From: Xylaria sp. FL1777
Lineage: Eukaryota; Ascomycota; Sordariomycetes; Xylariales; Xylariaceae
Direction of reading: 5' to 3'
DNA length: 64,000 nt
Assembly: GCA_022578965.1 (NCBI GenBank)
Contig: MU400514.1
Coordinates: 62,001 to 126,000, forward strand
A program made the position numbers and the translations under genes. The notes under the pieces are model-generated. The model saw nothing but the letters and a program-made list of their open reading frames with translations. It had not been told where the DNA came from and did not search any database. Positions within the stretch are counted from its first letter, which is position 1. Each line of letters opens with the position of its first letter. Positions 11,047-23,822 of the stretch are shown here, piece after piece.

Positions 11047-12073
11047 GGCAGCGACGATCACACGGACCATGCGAGCGACGAGGTACAATACGACGAGTCT
11101 AGACATGTGCGGAGCTGGGATTCATGATAATAATGAGAGAGATGGTTAGTCGTTCTGTTGGTCACCGGCCATATCACATTGGTGTTTTATTATGTATAGG
11201 ACAAAGCGTGTAAATGGGATCGGGTCTAGGCTGCTCTGGTATGTTTCCCAGAGCGGTGGACTACCATACGCATAGAGTGGCTCACAGAATTATCCTATGA
11301 ATGGGTGCGACGAGGCTTATGATAGAACGAGACGGATATTTTTTGAACGCACACCAAGAACTGCTACGAAGTCTGTCCAGTTGTGTTGGATTGGACTACG
11401 ACGATGCCATGTCTAGGCATTGGGAGTTGGGTTATTCTTGGTTGTCCAATCCAATCATGTACAGATAGAAGGATGTATCATTATACGAGAGACACCCTTG
11501 TAGCAGCAAATCTGAAGTTTGATTAGCGGCTGTTGATATATACAGGTTAACATAGCTGCCTTTCAAAACACAATTCTCAATACCCCTTATACTGACGCTA
11601 CGCACTCTATCAACTCATGATACATTAGAATTTTAGTCATTTCATTTTAAGGAACTAAAACTCAATACGGCTAAATAAAAAGGACTTAGAAGAACTTCTC
11701 AGCGAAATATGCGACAACTTACCGATCTCATGTTTCAAAAACACAAATCGAAATAAACTATATAGACATGCCAAAGGGAAAGCCATCATCCTAAGACCTG
11801 TTGGACTAAATTTTGGCCAAATAAATAACTATGCATCTTAAGAGCTTTGCTGATTACGTAGGTCTCGGCGAAATCAAAAGAACAAAAATACGTAAAATCT
11901 CCCTCACAGCTGGAGAAGACAGCAAGTAGGGGGCATTATTCATAATTGTCTTGAATCTTTGTACCTATACCTATTCGCTATAACCATTTCATATACCCAT
12001 AATCCCATCTATTCACGTATTTATTATCCCTTTGTCTAATCCAAGCACCTGAAGTACCCAAAGTACGCACCCT
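11047..12073. other. 1-kb spacer between convergent genes
   Basis: Holds the 3' ends of the MARVEL gene and, in opposite orientation, of the GMC oxidoreductase. It is AT-rich from 11520 onward. I see no gene in it. Confidence 0.5.
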
Positions 12074-13980
12074 CTAGCGTATGGGCAGCAGGGTGGTTCC
12101 CCCAGTCTTCCTGCTCTCCTTGATTAAGTCCGCAGCCCTCTCGGCGACGGCGTACACCGTCGTCTGGATATTGCCCAGCGGTTCCAGGGGGATCATGCTG
12201 GCGTCGACGACGCGGATGTTGGCGGTGCCGTGCACGACGAGGCGGTCGTCGAGGACGCCGCCGAGCTCGAGGGGCAGCATGCGGCAGGTGCCGGCGATGT
12301 GGAAGCACGACACGGTGCGCCCGCGCACGATCTCCTTGGCCACCTCGAGGTCGTCGCCCGTGGCGTCCGGCAGGCGCTTCAGCGCCGGGTCGATCATGTC
12401 CTTGTAGGGCGCCGTGGTGACGATCTTCTCCACGAACCCCACCGTGCGCGCCAGGATCTCCAGGTCCAGCGGGTGCGTGCAGTAGTTCGGGTTCCAGGTC
12501 GGCGGCACCGAGACGTCCGTGGAGGAGATGTGCACGTTGCCGCGCGAGAAGGGGTGGTTGAGCAGCGACATTATGCCGATGCAGTCGTATGGCGCGTGCG
12601 ATGTGAACATGTCCGTCAGCGTCTCCGGGTGCGGCGTCACGGTGAGGGACCCTGGGAAACACAGGTATTGGATCGCTGGCTCGTGCTCGGTCTCCAGCAG
12701 CTCGCGTATTAGCTTGAACTCGCGCTTCTGCACAGGGTTCAGCGTAGGCACGCTTGAGAGGTATTTGTCGAAGAGGGCCTTGCGGTCGGCCTGGGTCATG
12801 ACGCCGTTGCGATCTGCGAGCGGCACGTAAGCAACGCTAGTTCCCATGCCGGAGAGGGGACCCTGCTTCGTCGATGTATATTGCTCAAAAGCACTTTGGA
12901 ACTTGGCTGGGTCACGGAGTCCGTCGGCGGACGGGTACCCCTTCTTCACCGGGAACTGCTGAGAAGTCATGAGGTGATCTTGCATGTGCTCGCCAACGTT
13001 AGGATTGTCGATCAGGACATCGATGCCGAGGCTTTCGAGAAGATCGCGGTCGCCGATGCCGGATAACTCTAGTAGCTGTGGTGTTCTGATCGTCCCCGCG
13101 GCTAGAATTACTTCATTCCTGGCTGCGAGAGTAGTGACTTTGCCGTCTTTGTCCTTGACTTCTACACCGGTCGCAACGACTTGACCGTTGCGGGTCTCTG
13201 TGGTGATTTTCTGCACCGTTGTTTCCATGAGGACCTTGAGGTTCGGCCGTCGGGCGATCTCATCAGAGTAGTATGCGGTGACAGCTGAACTACGAGTGTT
13301 CTTCCCACTTTCGATAGTTGACGAGTTTTGGAATGCCCCAATAGCCCTACCGGTTCTAGGATCCGTCTTCATCTCTAGTCCTAGTTCGGCAAAGGTCTTG
13401 AACCACTTCTCATTCATAACCGAGTACTGGTCATCGAAGGAGAGCTGGATGGGGCCGTTGCCCTTGAGGTCGTCCTGGTAGTAAGATAAGCCTCCTAACG
13501 TCTCGCGGATAGCTTCACTCGGCGGGTGTGATGTCGCGAATTTTTGGAAGTAAGGAGCGAGATCATCGAAAGACCAGCCTTTATTCCCCATTTTACCCCA
13601 TGTGTCTATGTTCGTGCGTGAGGGAAACATTGCCATCATAAAATTGGTCACTGAACTGCCGCCTAAGACCTTGCCGGTATCCTGCCGAAGATGTCGACCA
13701 TGTAACTCAGCCTAATAGCCGTACATTCGTTAGTATCCAGTATATTGCACGGTCGCATAGGAATCCGTACCTGCGGCGTTGACTGGAATGGCCAGATGAA
13801 TCGATCGTCACTATAGGCGCCAGCAACAAGACCCGGGGTTTCTAGGGCGGGGTCATGTCTCTTGTCGGCTCCGGCTTCAATGACCAGGACGCGGACGTTA
13901 GCATCTTCCGAGAGGCGGGCCGCTACTACAAGTCCGGACGTGCCGCCGCCAACGACGATATAGTCAAACGATTCACTCAT
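12074..13980 (-). CDS. GMC (glucose-methanol-choline) family FAD oxidoreductase
   Basis: Two exons (13771-13980 and 12074-13711) join in phase 0 across a 59-nt intron and give 615 residues. GMC enzymes oxidise alcohols, sugars or choline with FAD. The N-terminal FAD-binding signature VVGGGTSGLVVAARL is at residues 8-22. After the intron comes GKVLGGSSVTN, the second flavin motif, and then AAGTIRTPQLLELSGIG, the GMC signature 2. The C-terminal part has CFHIAGTCRM, with the conserved active-site histidine, and RVVDASMIPLEPLGN. There is no signal peptide, so this copy is probably intracellular rather than a secreted aryl-alcohol oxidase or glucose oxidase. The exon-1 donor is GTACGG, a weak consensus, but frame and homology fix it. 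The substrate is not predictable. Confidence 0.9.
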
Positions 13981-16121
13981 TTTTGCTAGCGGCGTATTTC
14001 AAAGTTAGGTAGCAATTGACACCGATACGGGAGATCTGCCATGAAAGAGGGAGAAAGAAGAACGCAGACACTGGGGAAGTTATATGATTTTGAACTTGAA
14101 GATGCCAGAACGGAAGCCGGAGTTTACTAAGTAAGGTAAGCTTACACGATGCCGGCAAAGTGATTGGATACCGCCTCTTCAGCGCAGCAGCTCAAGTCTA
14201 GCCATTATCAGAGGATGGAAAAGGGAAAGCGTGTACCGGCTTACTGCACCTTGCGTGACATCGTATGTCACCTTACTGCGTACTTCACAAACCAGGGCTA
14301 GGTAAACGCAGATCTGCGCTACTACTGTAGATAGCCTCCTGGTTTTTTGGGTTTCTGGCCCGTGTCGACTTATCTCACTCGTTCCAAGAGCTGTCACTAC
14401 CCATAAAGTACTATCTATCTAGCAGTGCTAGTTGTTGTAGAACATGTTCGCAGCTGTGATTGTCGCTCATTCTATGGTCGCTAGGAACATTATCACAGGT
14501 GAGGGTAGCTTCGAGGATCGTCAGGGTCTTGCGGATCTGGTGAGTCGGCATTGTAAATGTGTAGTGTAACGTTTATCATTTGTGATGCTGACAACCTACC
14601 TAAACCTACCTAGACCTACCTTGGTACACACCTAACCCCTAGTTTAGTGTACATACATAGCCACAGGTTTGGGACCGGACCGCGATGAGGGGCATTGATT
14701 GAGGGGTGAGCACTCTTCGAACTATCTGGTACGTAGTACCTAATGCATAATATTTCATAGTGGGCTGATTAACAACGTTTTTGGTATACATACTGCGTAG
14801 TATTCAGTGGTTCGGATAGCCCGGCCCGAGTGATACTGGGATTACGCAGTAGGGATAGTATTATTACACTAAACATGGGAACAGAAATGATAGTGAAACC
14901 AACAATTAGGTATTAAGAAAACACCGCAAGCTCATAGCACTTGTAGTCATCTTCACATACCCAGTATATATAACAAGATAATAGCTCAGATCTAGACGTG
15001 TATCAACGCCTAGTCCCACTGACTTATCTGACTTATCAGTAGGGCTACCGGTACTCCTGACCCCGCTGTTCGTGGGCCGTCATCTCTCCGCTGCAATGAA
15101 TAGCCGCAGCATTTCTTTACCTCGGCCAGACATATCGATCTATTATATCTATGTCTTGATGATAAAAACTAAGCATTATTGGCAATCCCTAAGACGGTGG
15201 TAGTCTTGGGACGCGCCGCCTTCTAAAAGAACAGTTATAACTATCGGTACGGCAAGCTGTTGAGCTAATCAGGTTAGACAGGTGTGCTGCTTGAACGGCA
15301 TTAGGTATAAACATCACCGCAAATCCCATCGACCGTAATATACTATACAAGGCACTCTCAACTAACAAATGTGCCGCCTATAAACACGAGATAACTATTG
15401 AATGTTTGAAATTGCCAGACCAACGTTTATTAGCTGACGTTTAAATCAATTTCTAGTTAGACCATAATATTAAAGCATGAAAATTTCGCATTTCGACTCA
15501 GCATGGCCATTATTTATTTTGTTTTGTTTTGAAATTTATATGATATCTACCCCTTTATTTATATATAAATCTCATAATTCTTCAACAACCAAGGCACTTT
15601 GAAATACGTGCCAGAATAATATCATGGACAACTTTACCTAGGCAAATATTCGGACTTAAGAGCAGTGAGAACTCGGCGTTAGCGGTCCATCCATGAGCCC
15701 GGATCCTGCCGGGCCCTTACAAACACCGTCCCGCCGCCAGCAGTTGCATCACCGTGCAGGCCGATGTTAGTTAGCTCTTACCTGAGCTTCCCAAAATTTT
15801 GCGCAGAACTTTGAATCATTCGCAACAGCAAACCTCATCGTTGCGTCAACCGCCCTTACGTATCTATGCACCTATGTGCATCTAGGCCCAACGTATATTG
15901 CTAAATCCTATGAATTAATTTTTTGAGGATTACTAGTCTTCGTCGACAAGCTCGAATCCTGAGCTCTTTTTTTCGAGGTCACGCGATTATCCGACCGTTC
16001 TACCTGCGCTGACGTCGCCGTCGACAAACTCTAGCTTTTTCTGGGCGCTTCGATCATCCAACTGCGATTTACGACTAGCTATCCGCGTCCTGGCTGGTTT
16101 GGAGGAAAGGGGGGAGACAGG
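13981..16121. other. 2.1-kb AT-rich intergenic region
   Basis: Divergent upstream region between the GMC gene and the DUF1279 gene. It contains scattered TACCTA-type words (14590-14620) and AT-rich stretches (15420-15660). No open frame with a recognisable product was found. Confidence 0.5.
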
Positions 16122-17001
16122 ATGATCCGGGCTTACCTCGGTTCTCTTCGCCCGCTTCTGCAGCCATCCGGCAATGCCGTCGGTCTACAGAATGCGCTCG
16201 GCTTAGAAACGCAGTCTTTACGACGAGCCTTTTCCTCGATATCACAGCCGGGCTTGAGGGTGCCGGTCTCGAGGACTACCCAAAGGATTAATTATAGACC
16301 GAGAATTTCCAACCCGATTAATAAATCCCTCCAATTCCCCTTCCGAACGAATAAGCGATCAGTCCACACGACCTCGCGGTTACGAGCTTCGAAACCCGGT
16401 CCGAGCAAGCCAAATACGCAAGAACCCCAGAGCTTCTCCGCGAGACTGCGGAAGCTATCCAGGGAATATGGCTGGGCTGCTGTAGGCGTGTATCTTGGTC
16501 TTAGCGTGCTCGACTTCCCATTCTGTTTCCTGTTGGTGCGTATCGTTGGCACGGAAAGGATAGGTGAGAAAATGAACTACTACCAGGAACCGCTGCTAAC
16601 TCAACTAAGGCGAGCTCGAACATTGGCTGGTATCACACCTTTCCATGATCATACCCGAGTCTATCCGCAACAGATGGAATGAATATCGGTTGGCGCTAAA
16701 GGAGGCCAGGCAGGAGCAGCCTAATGACGATGCTCAGGTTGAAGTGGCCGGCTGGGGTGTCGAAGAGGCTGAGCAGAGGCACAAATCAGAAGCTAGTACG
16801 TTAACCCCCTAATTCGTCTCTTTGAGAGTATGATTACTTATAATCATACTAGGTCTTGGTACTCAACTAGCTCTCGCCTACGCCATTCACAAGAGCTTTA
16901 TTTTCCTCAGAGTTCCCTTGACGGCTGCTGTGACGCCCAAGGTCGTCAAGATGCTGAGATCCTGGGGATGGAACATCGGCAAGCGACGAGCCAAGCGGTG
17001 A
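16122..17001 (+). CDS. Mitochondrial DUF1279 (FAM210/Nat2-like) membrane protein
   Basis: Three exons (16122-16563, 16610-16795, 16853-17001) total 777 nt and give 258 residues. An arginine-rich, acid-poor N-terminus of about 80 residues (RRAFSSISQPG, KRSVHTTSRLR) looks like a mitochondrial presequence. DUF1279 starts near residue 110: REYGWAAVGVYLGLSVLDFPFCFLLVRIVG, then WLVSHLSMIIPESIRNRWNEY, and a second hydrophobic segment LALAYAIHKSFIFLRVPLTAAVTPKVVKMLRSWGW. In the family these proteins sit in the inner mitochondrial membrane; yeast Nat2 and animal FAM210 are members. The first intron ends with an AAG acceptor; the earlier CAG gives a stop codon, so the AAG is needed. Molecular function is not established for the fungal proteins. 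Confidence 0.86.
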
Positions 17002-19639
17002 TCCTCTACCAATCGACGAAGTAAAGCTCACACCACTCTCTTATCCTTATTGTTTAAAATAGACTTTATATGCCTCAATAATGAGGCATAGCTGTGTACT
17101 ATAAGATGCATGTATAGATTCCGAAAGTAGGGGCTGTAAAGAAAAATAGAGCTATTCACCTTACATTAGTGCGGGTGTAGGTAATACTGAAGACACTGTA
17201 GTCGCCTACTTTACTACCTAATAGGTGACCTCTAATTATACTTTGTTTATTTAATTTGTATATAGGTTATTTAGGCTGACAGTGCTATCATGAGTAATCC
17301 TTAAAGGCCATCTAGGAATATAGAGCTGCAGTTGAAATGTAGCTACGAAACTGTAGATTGCTTCCGGACTGGACTACCGATGGGGAGTTGTCAAAGTTGA
17401 CGCAGTTGAATTCGGCCGCAGGGAGCACTTACACCTTAAACTATGGCTCCCAGGTCAACAAGGACCCGACATCCAAAACCAACGGATGTAGCATATTAAG
17501 GTGAGTTCAATATTCCAGGGTTCCTAGACGGGTGACGGAGGTCCTGTTTAACTCACTATAATACCTTCATCGTCATACGGGTGGACAAAATATCGAACTG
17601 GAAGTAGGTAAATACAGTTACATTTTACTTAGGAGTATGATTCCTAGTCCACTCGCCGAGTAGTGCCAGCCAGATCCGAGACACGGTCGGTGAAAAGATC
17701 GACTCACACATATCCGGTACAATTAGATCCATCCTGTAAGCTCTAATATCGGTCAGGTGTCTTTCAAACATTGAAACCTCTAACTGCTACTATAGTAAGC
17801 CGGAGCCGGCACGTGTCGTCATGCTCGATCAGGACACCGATATAGGAGTCAGATCAGGAGTCTAGCCTTTGGTTACCTAATATACCAAAAGAGAACCCCT
17901 TTTTACTATCGAAGGAGGCGTTGGTCAGCTGTCTTAGGAGAGGGTTCGGGGTCCTGCAGAGGGGAAATCCCCGCATTCACCCTTGCCGCCTTCAGCCTAG
18001 CGTGTGGATTTCTACCGCAGAAGCTGGGGAAGTGGGCCTAAACGTCTGCATGGGTAGCACAGTACCACACACTATGTAGCATGGGTAGGTGTCACTGGTG
18101 GTTGACTCTGCGCTAGGTATTTGGTTTTCGTTCTTCGCAAAGGATGATGAGATACAGTAATCCTTTATTCCTTACACACAAAGAGAATATAATAGGTCAC
18201 AACAGGAGGGAGAAAAACACCTCAAGAGGCGGGTAGTCGAGCGCGGCCCTGGAGTCTAAGTGTGCCGATCAATTCATGTTAATTGCCGCGAAAACTGTCC
18301 TCATCAAAGCTATGATGTAATAGTGGACAGCAACTGAGCAGTTTCTCCAATTCAGTCACAGTGCACTGTAGCGGATGACGAGGAAGAACAGCAGCTGGAA
18401 GGTACCGGACATGACACATGTCGGCACTAATTAAAACATTGACCACTATTTGCTGCCCGTAGCGGGAGTCGAAGCCTCTGGAAAGCCTCCGATGGGGCAG
18501 TAGCCCGACTGGCACTGCTGAGGTCTGCTGAGGGGTTGCGTGTCACGCGACAATCTCGCCATTTCCCTACTGCCTCGCCCCAAAGCATCGTGCGACTCTA
18601 CAAACAGGAGTCGTCACAGGGTGTCACCACCCGCACATATCCCTACAGAGGGTACCTACAGAACGTACCAACGGTGTATGCGTATGCTACCTAACGGCAA
18701 CACCTGTGTATGTAAGTAGGTACTGACCTGTACTTACCCGCATCATCATGTCTATCCGTACAGTCAATTGCGTGCGACCGTGTACTGTGATCTCTTCGCA
18801 CCGTGTGGGATTGTAGGCAATTAGGGGAGAGGTAACGCCTCTTACTACTACTACTCATACGATACCTACTTACCTACATCGTAGTACTTACTGCCCTGCT
18901 CTCACCGAAGCTGCCCAGTATTTTAATCGTGTAGCTCCCCCGTCTCTTTCTCCTCTCCTCGATCCTACCCAACGCTCCAAGTAAAACAACCAGTATCAAG
19001 TACCCTGTATACCTATCTGCATACCTATCTACATATATCTGTATACATATCCCCAACCGGAATCCAAGATCAACAACCGACCTCGCACCAATTACTGCTA
19101 CCCTTCTGCCTACACTAGACTACACTATACTACAGATCATCACCAGCAACGTTTGGATTGGATCGACACTTCTTCTCCACACCCGGCCTTCGTCCAATTG
19201 CCATCGACCTCACCCGGCCTCCTTATACTCATCCCCTACCATACTTGTACTTGGATCTCTCACTACCTCTCCTAGTACATTTGGCACTTGACTCCCAGCT
19301 TCCCCTCATATCCCACCTTTGTCCTCCATCATCCAACAACCTATCTTCTCTCCTCGTCCATCTACTACGACCGATTTACAACCATCCCTTTCTCTCAATA
19401 TCATCCATCGTCCAGTCCTCGCTGTCATCGGTAACCATTCATCAACATCATCACCATCTTCTTGTTCTCGAACTTCTTTGCGACTACAAACACCAAGAGT
19501 ACGCCGAATACCCCTATGTCTGCATGCTGACATCTACTTGAAAACCCCCCTTTCCCATGGATTCATTTCGTGACAACCTCATGGGGCCTCATCGCTATAT
19601 AATAGACGAGTTTCTAACATGTCATTGATGGATTTATAG
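17002..19639. other. 2.6-kb spacer and long pyrimidine-rich leader of the Stf2-like gene
   Basis: Up to 18700 I see no gene. It carries repeated short TACCTA/TAGGTA words (for example 17180-17225 and 18650-18735). From about 18890 the plus strand turns C/T-rich, with several CCTATC and TACCTACTTACC tracts, and continues as a probable promoter and long 5' UTR with at least one intron ahead of the exon at 19640. Confidence 0.5.
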
Positions 19640-20108
19640 TGACTCGATCTCACAAGTTCAACGACAAGGACCATGCCGGCCTGGCCGAGGGCACCGTCCT
19701 CCCCCATGATAACCTGCCTAAATTCTTTGCCAAGAACGGCTTCGAGGGCGTTGACCCTAAGAAGACGAAGAAGAATGGTGCCGGTAAGGGTAATTGGTAA
19801 GTGTATTACTCATCTCACATATCTTACTTGTGACTAGTTTTGTCTCTAACCGTCCCAGGGGTAATATGGGCGAGGAAATCGTCGACGAGCAATTCAACTT
19901 CCTTAATGCTCGTCGTCGGTCCAATAGTAGTGGCTACTCCAACCACCTCAACGACTTCAAGACCAAGTTCGAGTTCAATGAACCAGAGCCGGTCTTTGAG
20001 GAGAGTCTCCACGGCCCCCCCGCCGAGGACGACAATATCTTGACCAAAACCGAGACTTCCTCGAGCGAGTCTAGTTCCATCGATGATAAGGACCGCAAGA
20101 GCATGTAA
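19640..20108 (+). CDS. Stf2-like small hydrophilic protein (HABP4/PAI-RBP1-related)
   Basis: Two exons are certain from frame: 19640-19796 and 19859-20108. With one base from an upstream exon, the first codon becomes ATG (A|TG), giving TRSHKFNDKDHAG after the methionine and 135 residues in all. The N-terminal third matches yeast Stf2/Tma10: an MTR start, the PKYF-like segment (LPKFFAKNGFEG), KKNGAGKGNWG and a GEEIVDE stretch. The remainder is a Ser/Glu-rich, probably disordered tail, longer than in the 84-residue yeast protein. Stf2 was first described as an ATP synthase regulatory factor and later as a desiccation-protective hydrophilin and ribosome-associated protein. The donor of the upstream exon is not settled; A|GTACGC at 19499 is one candidate. 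Confidence 0.8.
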
Positions 20109-20782
20109 TAAAGTACATCGTCTCCTGGCTCTGACAGTATGTCGGAGCATGCTGGCTGTCAATGCCGTTTGCATCGGGCAGCTTTCGCTTGTGCGTGTAC
20201 CGTCAATGTATAAAAAGAAATCCACAAAACAAGGTAGTAAAAGTCGAAAACTACAATTTAATTAATGTCTTGGCTTATGGGAAAACCGATGCCATGATAA
20301 CGATGATGATGACAACGACGATGAAGGAGGGAGGGAACGATTTCATGTTGAAAGTTGACAGACGCACGAAGCAGGGGTGGAATAGTCAATATCCTACGAC
20401 ACGCATCGTGGTGATTATTGCGGGCATTGAATGCCGATGTATGATTAGGAACTTGTCTCATCTCCGGGCCTCACATGTGAGGTCCTAATTGACTTGTACT
20501 ACTGTACGCAATCGCTCTTATCATGGTAGTGGTGACTTCATAACCTCCTACATCAAAAATTTGCTATGAATATAGGAAGTATAAGCCCAGCTAGGTATAT
20601 TCTCTATGTTGGCCAGTGCCGTTTGAGGCGACATAGGTATCCACACTACAAATATTGTACACTTTATTACAACGTTGTACTCTTGCCTTGTCAAGATATG
20701 TATTTCATATCATTCACTACTAACTCAATTATATGTTATACCCCTAACCTAGTATTAGTGCATGCCGAGCCATTGAGAGTCG
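20109..20782. other. Spacer between convergent Stf2-like and FMT genes
   Basis: Probably the two 3' UTRs. It contains a GATGATGAT/GACGATG-rich stretch around 20290-20330. No gene seen. Confidence 0.5.
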
Positions 20783-22547
20783 TCAATAAATAATGAAATT
20801 GTGCAGCGCCTGTCGTGTGGGCTTCGCCTTCTCCCCTTCCACCTTTAGGCTGAGAATGCGGTAATTCCCCAGACATAAAACGTCTTCCTCTCCTCCCGAG
20901 ACCACAGCGGAAGAGGAAGAGGAAGAGGAGGAAGAGGAGGAAGAAGAATCGACGGGATCCCAGAATACCAGATTCATGCCTCGTTTTTCAGACCCGGTCT
21001 GCTCTTGTTGGGTCTCTGGTTGTTGTTGCTGTTGCTGTTGCTGTTGATCCACTTCTTCCTCGAATGGGATTAGATATTGCTGTGCGCGAGGAAGCGCTTT
21101 TGCGTCTTCGTTGTATTTGTTGTGGTTGTGGTTGTGGTTGCTGTTGTTGGGCTGGTTGTGGTTTGGGTTGGCTGATGCGATCATGCTGGGACACGAGAAC
21201 GATATTCCCGTCGGCGGCGGTAATTCCTCTACTGCTTCGAGAATGATCCGCTTCTGCCTCCCCTGGTGATCGCGCGAGAGGAACCATAGCGGCCCGATCG
21301 CTGCTTGGCGGCTGGTGAGCGTCCCGGCTGAGACTTCGCCTTGCCCTTGCCCTTCCCCCTTTGCCTCCTCGTCGCAGGCGCGGAGGATCGACAGAGTCAG
21401 CTGGCGATCGCGCTTGGTGATCTTGGGCGCGTGCATCAGCGGTCCCGCGTCGCCGTCTGAGTCCTGCCCTAGTACGGATTCGTGCGGCGGCACGTGTAGT
21501 CCTGCCCGCAAACCGGCGATGAGCATCTGCGTCGCCGTCGGCGTCACCAGGGCCTGCAGCGCCGAGACGGTCCTGCAGGACCGCGGGATGCGGAGGGCGT
21601 CGGCGTGCGTCGGGTCCCGCGGCGTCTGCGCGAGCACCACGCCGTGGTCAAAGGCCGTCGCGTCCAACGTCTGGAGTGTCACGCCTGTTACTCTGCGGCG
21701 CGCGAGCAGTGTGTGCTGGAGCGGCGCCGGCCCGCGGAAGTCCGGGAGGAGTGAGGGGTGCAGGTTCAGTCCGCCGTATTTGGCCGTGCGGAGGAGACGC
21801 GGTGGCACGAAGAGGCCGAATGATACCGCTATTATTAGGTTGGTTTTCGTGGGCATCTGGGGATTTGTTAGGAGTTGTTGTAGGTTGCATAGATGCATAG
21901 TCCATAGGTAGTAGCGATGTTGTTAATCTGGTCACTTACGTTCCATCCTGTAAATGTGTCTCTCTCATGGATTTGGAGGCCGAGACTGTTCGCTAGGCTT
22001 CGGACTGGTGCTATCGGGTTTGTGAGGCATTAGTGTTACGTTGGAAAAACAATTGAGAAATGAATGCATGAGTCAGTGAGTGAGTGGGTTGAACCTGGAG
22101 AAAAGGCCATATTGGATAGGCGTGGTATGAAAATTCAAGACGGCCTTTGGAAAATATGTACTCACGATCCCGTACGATCTTGTACCCGCGACCCGTCCGC
22201 TTTCCGGGACGTACGACGACGTCGATGGACCGGATAAGGTCTGGATTTTGTAAATGTTCATCGTACAGCGCTTTCAGTGAAGCACAGCTGAAGTCGTCGG
22301 ATCCACAGAATAAGATATGAAGAGGGTCTGATGTCTTCTTCGGGGTAGCTGAATATGGTCGGCATTGATGAGGGAATGTTGTTGATATCTTATCATGCTG
22401 CTGATGACTTCTCGTCGCGTAATGATGGTTACTACGGATGAGATACCCCGTGATATGATATGATTTTGTTTGTCGTGACGGGCGGAATAAATAGAATAGT
22501 GCCACGGACTTTGTTGTCACTTCTGATGCGCCGAAGAGACAGTTCAT
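20783..22547 (-). CDS. FMT1: Mitochondrial methionyl-tRNA formyltransferase
   Basis: Three exons (22166-22547, 21940-22010, 20783-21856) total 1527 nt and give 508 residues. The enzyme formylates initiator Met-tRNA in mitochondria using 10-formyl-tetrahydrofolate. The first 70 residues are basic and Ser/Thr-rich, consistent with a targeting peptide. The formyltransferase domain begins at LHILFCGSDDFSCASLKAL, followed by VVRPGKRTGRGYK, LGLQIHERDTFTGW, IIAVSFGLFVPPRLL and the catalytic-loop motif GLNLHPSLLPDFRGPAPLQ, then VTGVTLQTLDATAFDHGVVL. The C-terminal region is inflated by low-complexity inserts: an N/H run, a Q run near 21020-21045 and a serine run at about 20904-20948. Domain order and motif spacing are otherwise standard. 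It is convergent with the Stf2-like gene. Confidence 0.9.
20904..20948 (-). repeat. Poly-serine coding repeat in FMT1
   Basis: A run of GGA/AGA triplets on the plus strand encodes about 13 to 14 consecutive serines near the C-terminus of the formyltransferase. The TCC/TCT mixture means it is not a perfect microsatellite. Confidence 0.85.
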
Positions 22548-23822
22548 TGTTTAGAAGGAGGAGTGAGTTTAGTGAGTGTCCTCCCATAAGTTAAGTTCAC
22601 TATCCTTAAGGTATTGGAAAGGCCGAGAGGGGTATTTGAGGCCTTTAAGAGACAGGGTAATATGAATGAGATATCGGCGGTGATATGTTATAATCAAACA
22701 ATCTGTTTAGGGCGTTAAAATGAGTCTCAAAATCAATGAAGTGTGAAATAGGTTTTGCTAACTTACCTAGTATTTCATGTCCCCTATCCTTTACCTACCC
22801 ATAACTCCGTCCCAAATGATTAGAGTTTATGAAACTGGTGTGATCTATACACTTTGCGAATGTTACAATACTCTAAATAATCCAATTGTTGGAATTCTCT
22901 TAAATAAAGGTAGTACACAATGGAAATCTAGCGATCGAAGGAGTGTTGTGGCGCTGACAAGATGTGGCTTGCTTGGTGGCTTGATTATCTTATCACTATC
23001 TAATCGATCGCTTTTAACTAGACTCAGCCCTACAAAAGACTCTGTTCGTAAGTTAGTCTGACTGAAGTAGCGGTAGTACTTTAATTGTTTTATTACTCAT
23101 AAAGTATGAAAATATAGGTGGTAGTAGTATTTGCAAGAACTATACCGATCCCCTTTGATCTACCGGTATGCCGGTGTTGTACGGGATGTTCATGGGAAGT
23201 TCGTACACCGGAGGAACAAAAGGGTCTTTACTTTCACTACAGACTTACATAACAATTTTTCTCACATATCTCCGACGAAATCTCGGCAGTTTAGAATATA
23301 CACGTAAGCTGTTTACAATTGTGAGCAAGATCCTTGATAGGAGTGGATTAAAAGATGCTCTGCCAAGGAATACTCTGCCAAGGAATAAGGCCGGCGCGAG
23401 ACCGTATCGCACGACACGGCAGTACCGGAGGCATCTTTTTTACGCGAAGAGGTTTCTCCGGATTAGAACTAATGTCTAGCAGCAAAACTAAACCCCTCAT
23501 AGTAGGTAGTGGGCCGATATACTTGCCAACTACTCCACATCTAGCGCGCGGGAGGATCATTAGCACGGGAACTGCCGCAATGGGGGTGGCGCAACATTGT
23601 ATATTACTAATCCAATAGTACAAACTTGGCCGCCGCCAATCAGTTTAGTATTAGTGTGTAGACCAACCGTGCCGTGCATATCGAAAAAGTACCAACAAGT
23701 CTTCATCCATCGTAAACACGCTCGGCCGAGTGTGGAAAATCCCATCACCTTGTCGTCAGAATTACTGGATTGGGAGAGTTTGTACAGCAGTTCTTCAGCT
23801 TGCTCGAATCATGGGCGCTTGC
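22548..23822. other. 1.3-kb spacer upstream of FMT1 and downstream of the GPI protein
   Basis: Partly AT-rich. It has a 14-bp direct repeat (CTCTGCCAAGGAAT) at about 23359-23386. Open frames at 22777-23061 and 23168-23479 have no recognisable motifs, and I do not call them genes. Confidence 0.45.

Noticed and set aside
12230..12712. Plus-strand 160-codon frame
   Set aside because: It is antisense to the GMC oxidoreductase in a GC-rich section. It has no motif of its own.
22777..23479. Two plus-strand frames upstream of FMT1
   Set aside because: Atypical composition, no motif and no plausible intron joining them.
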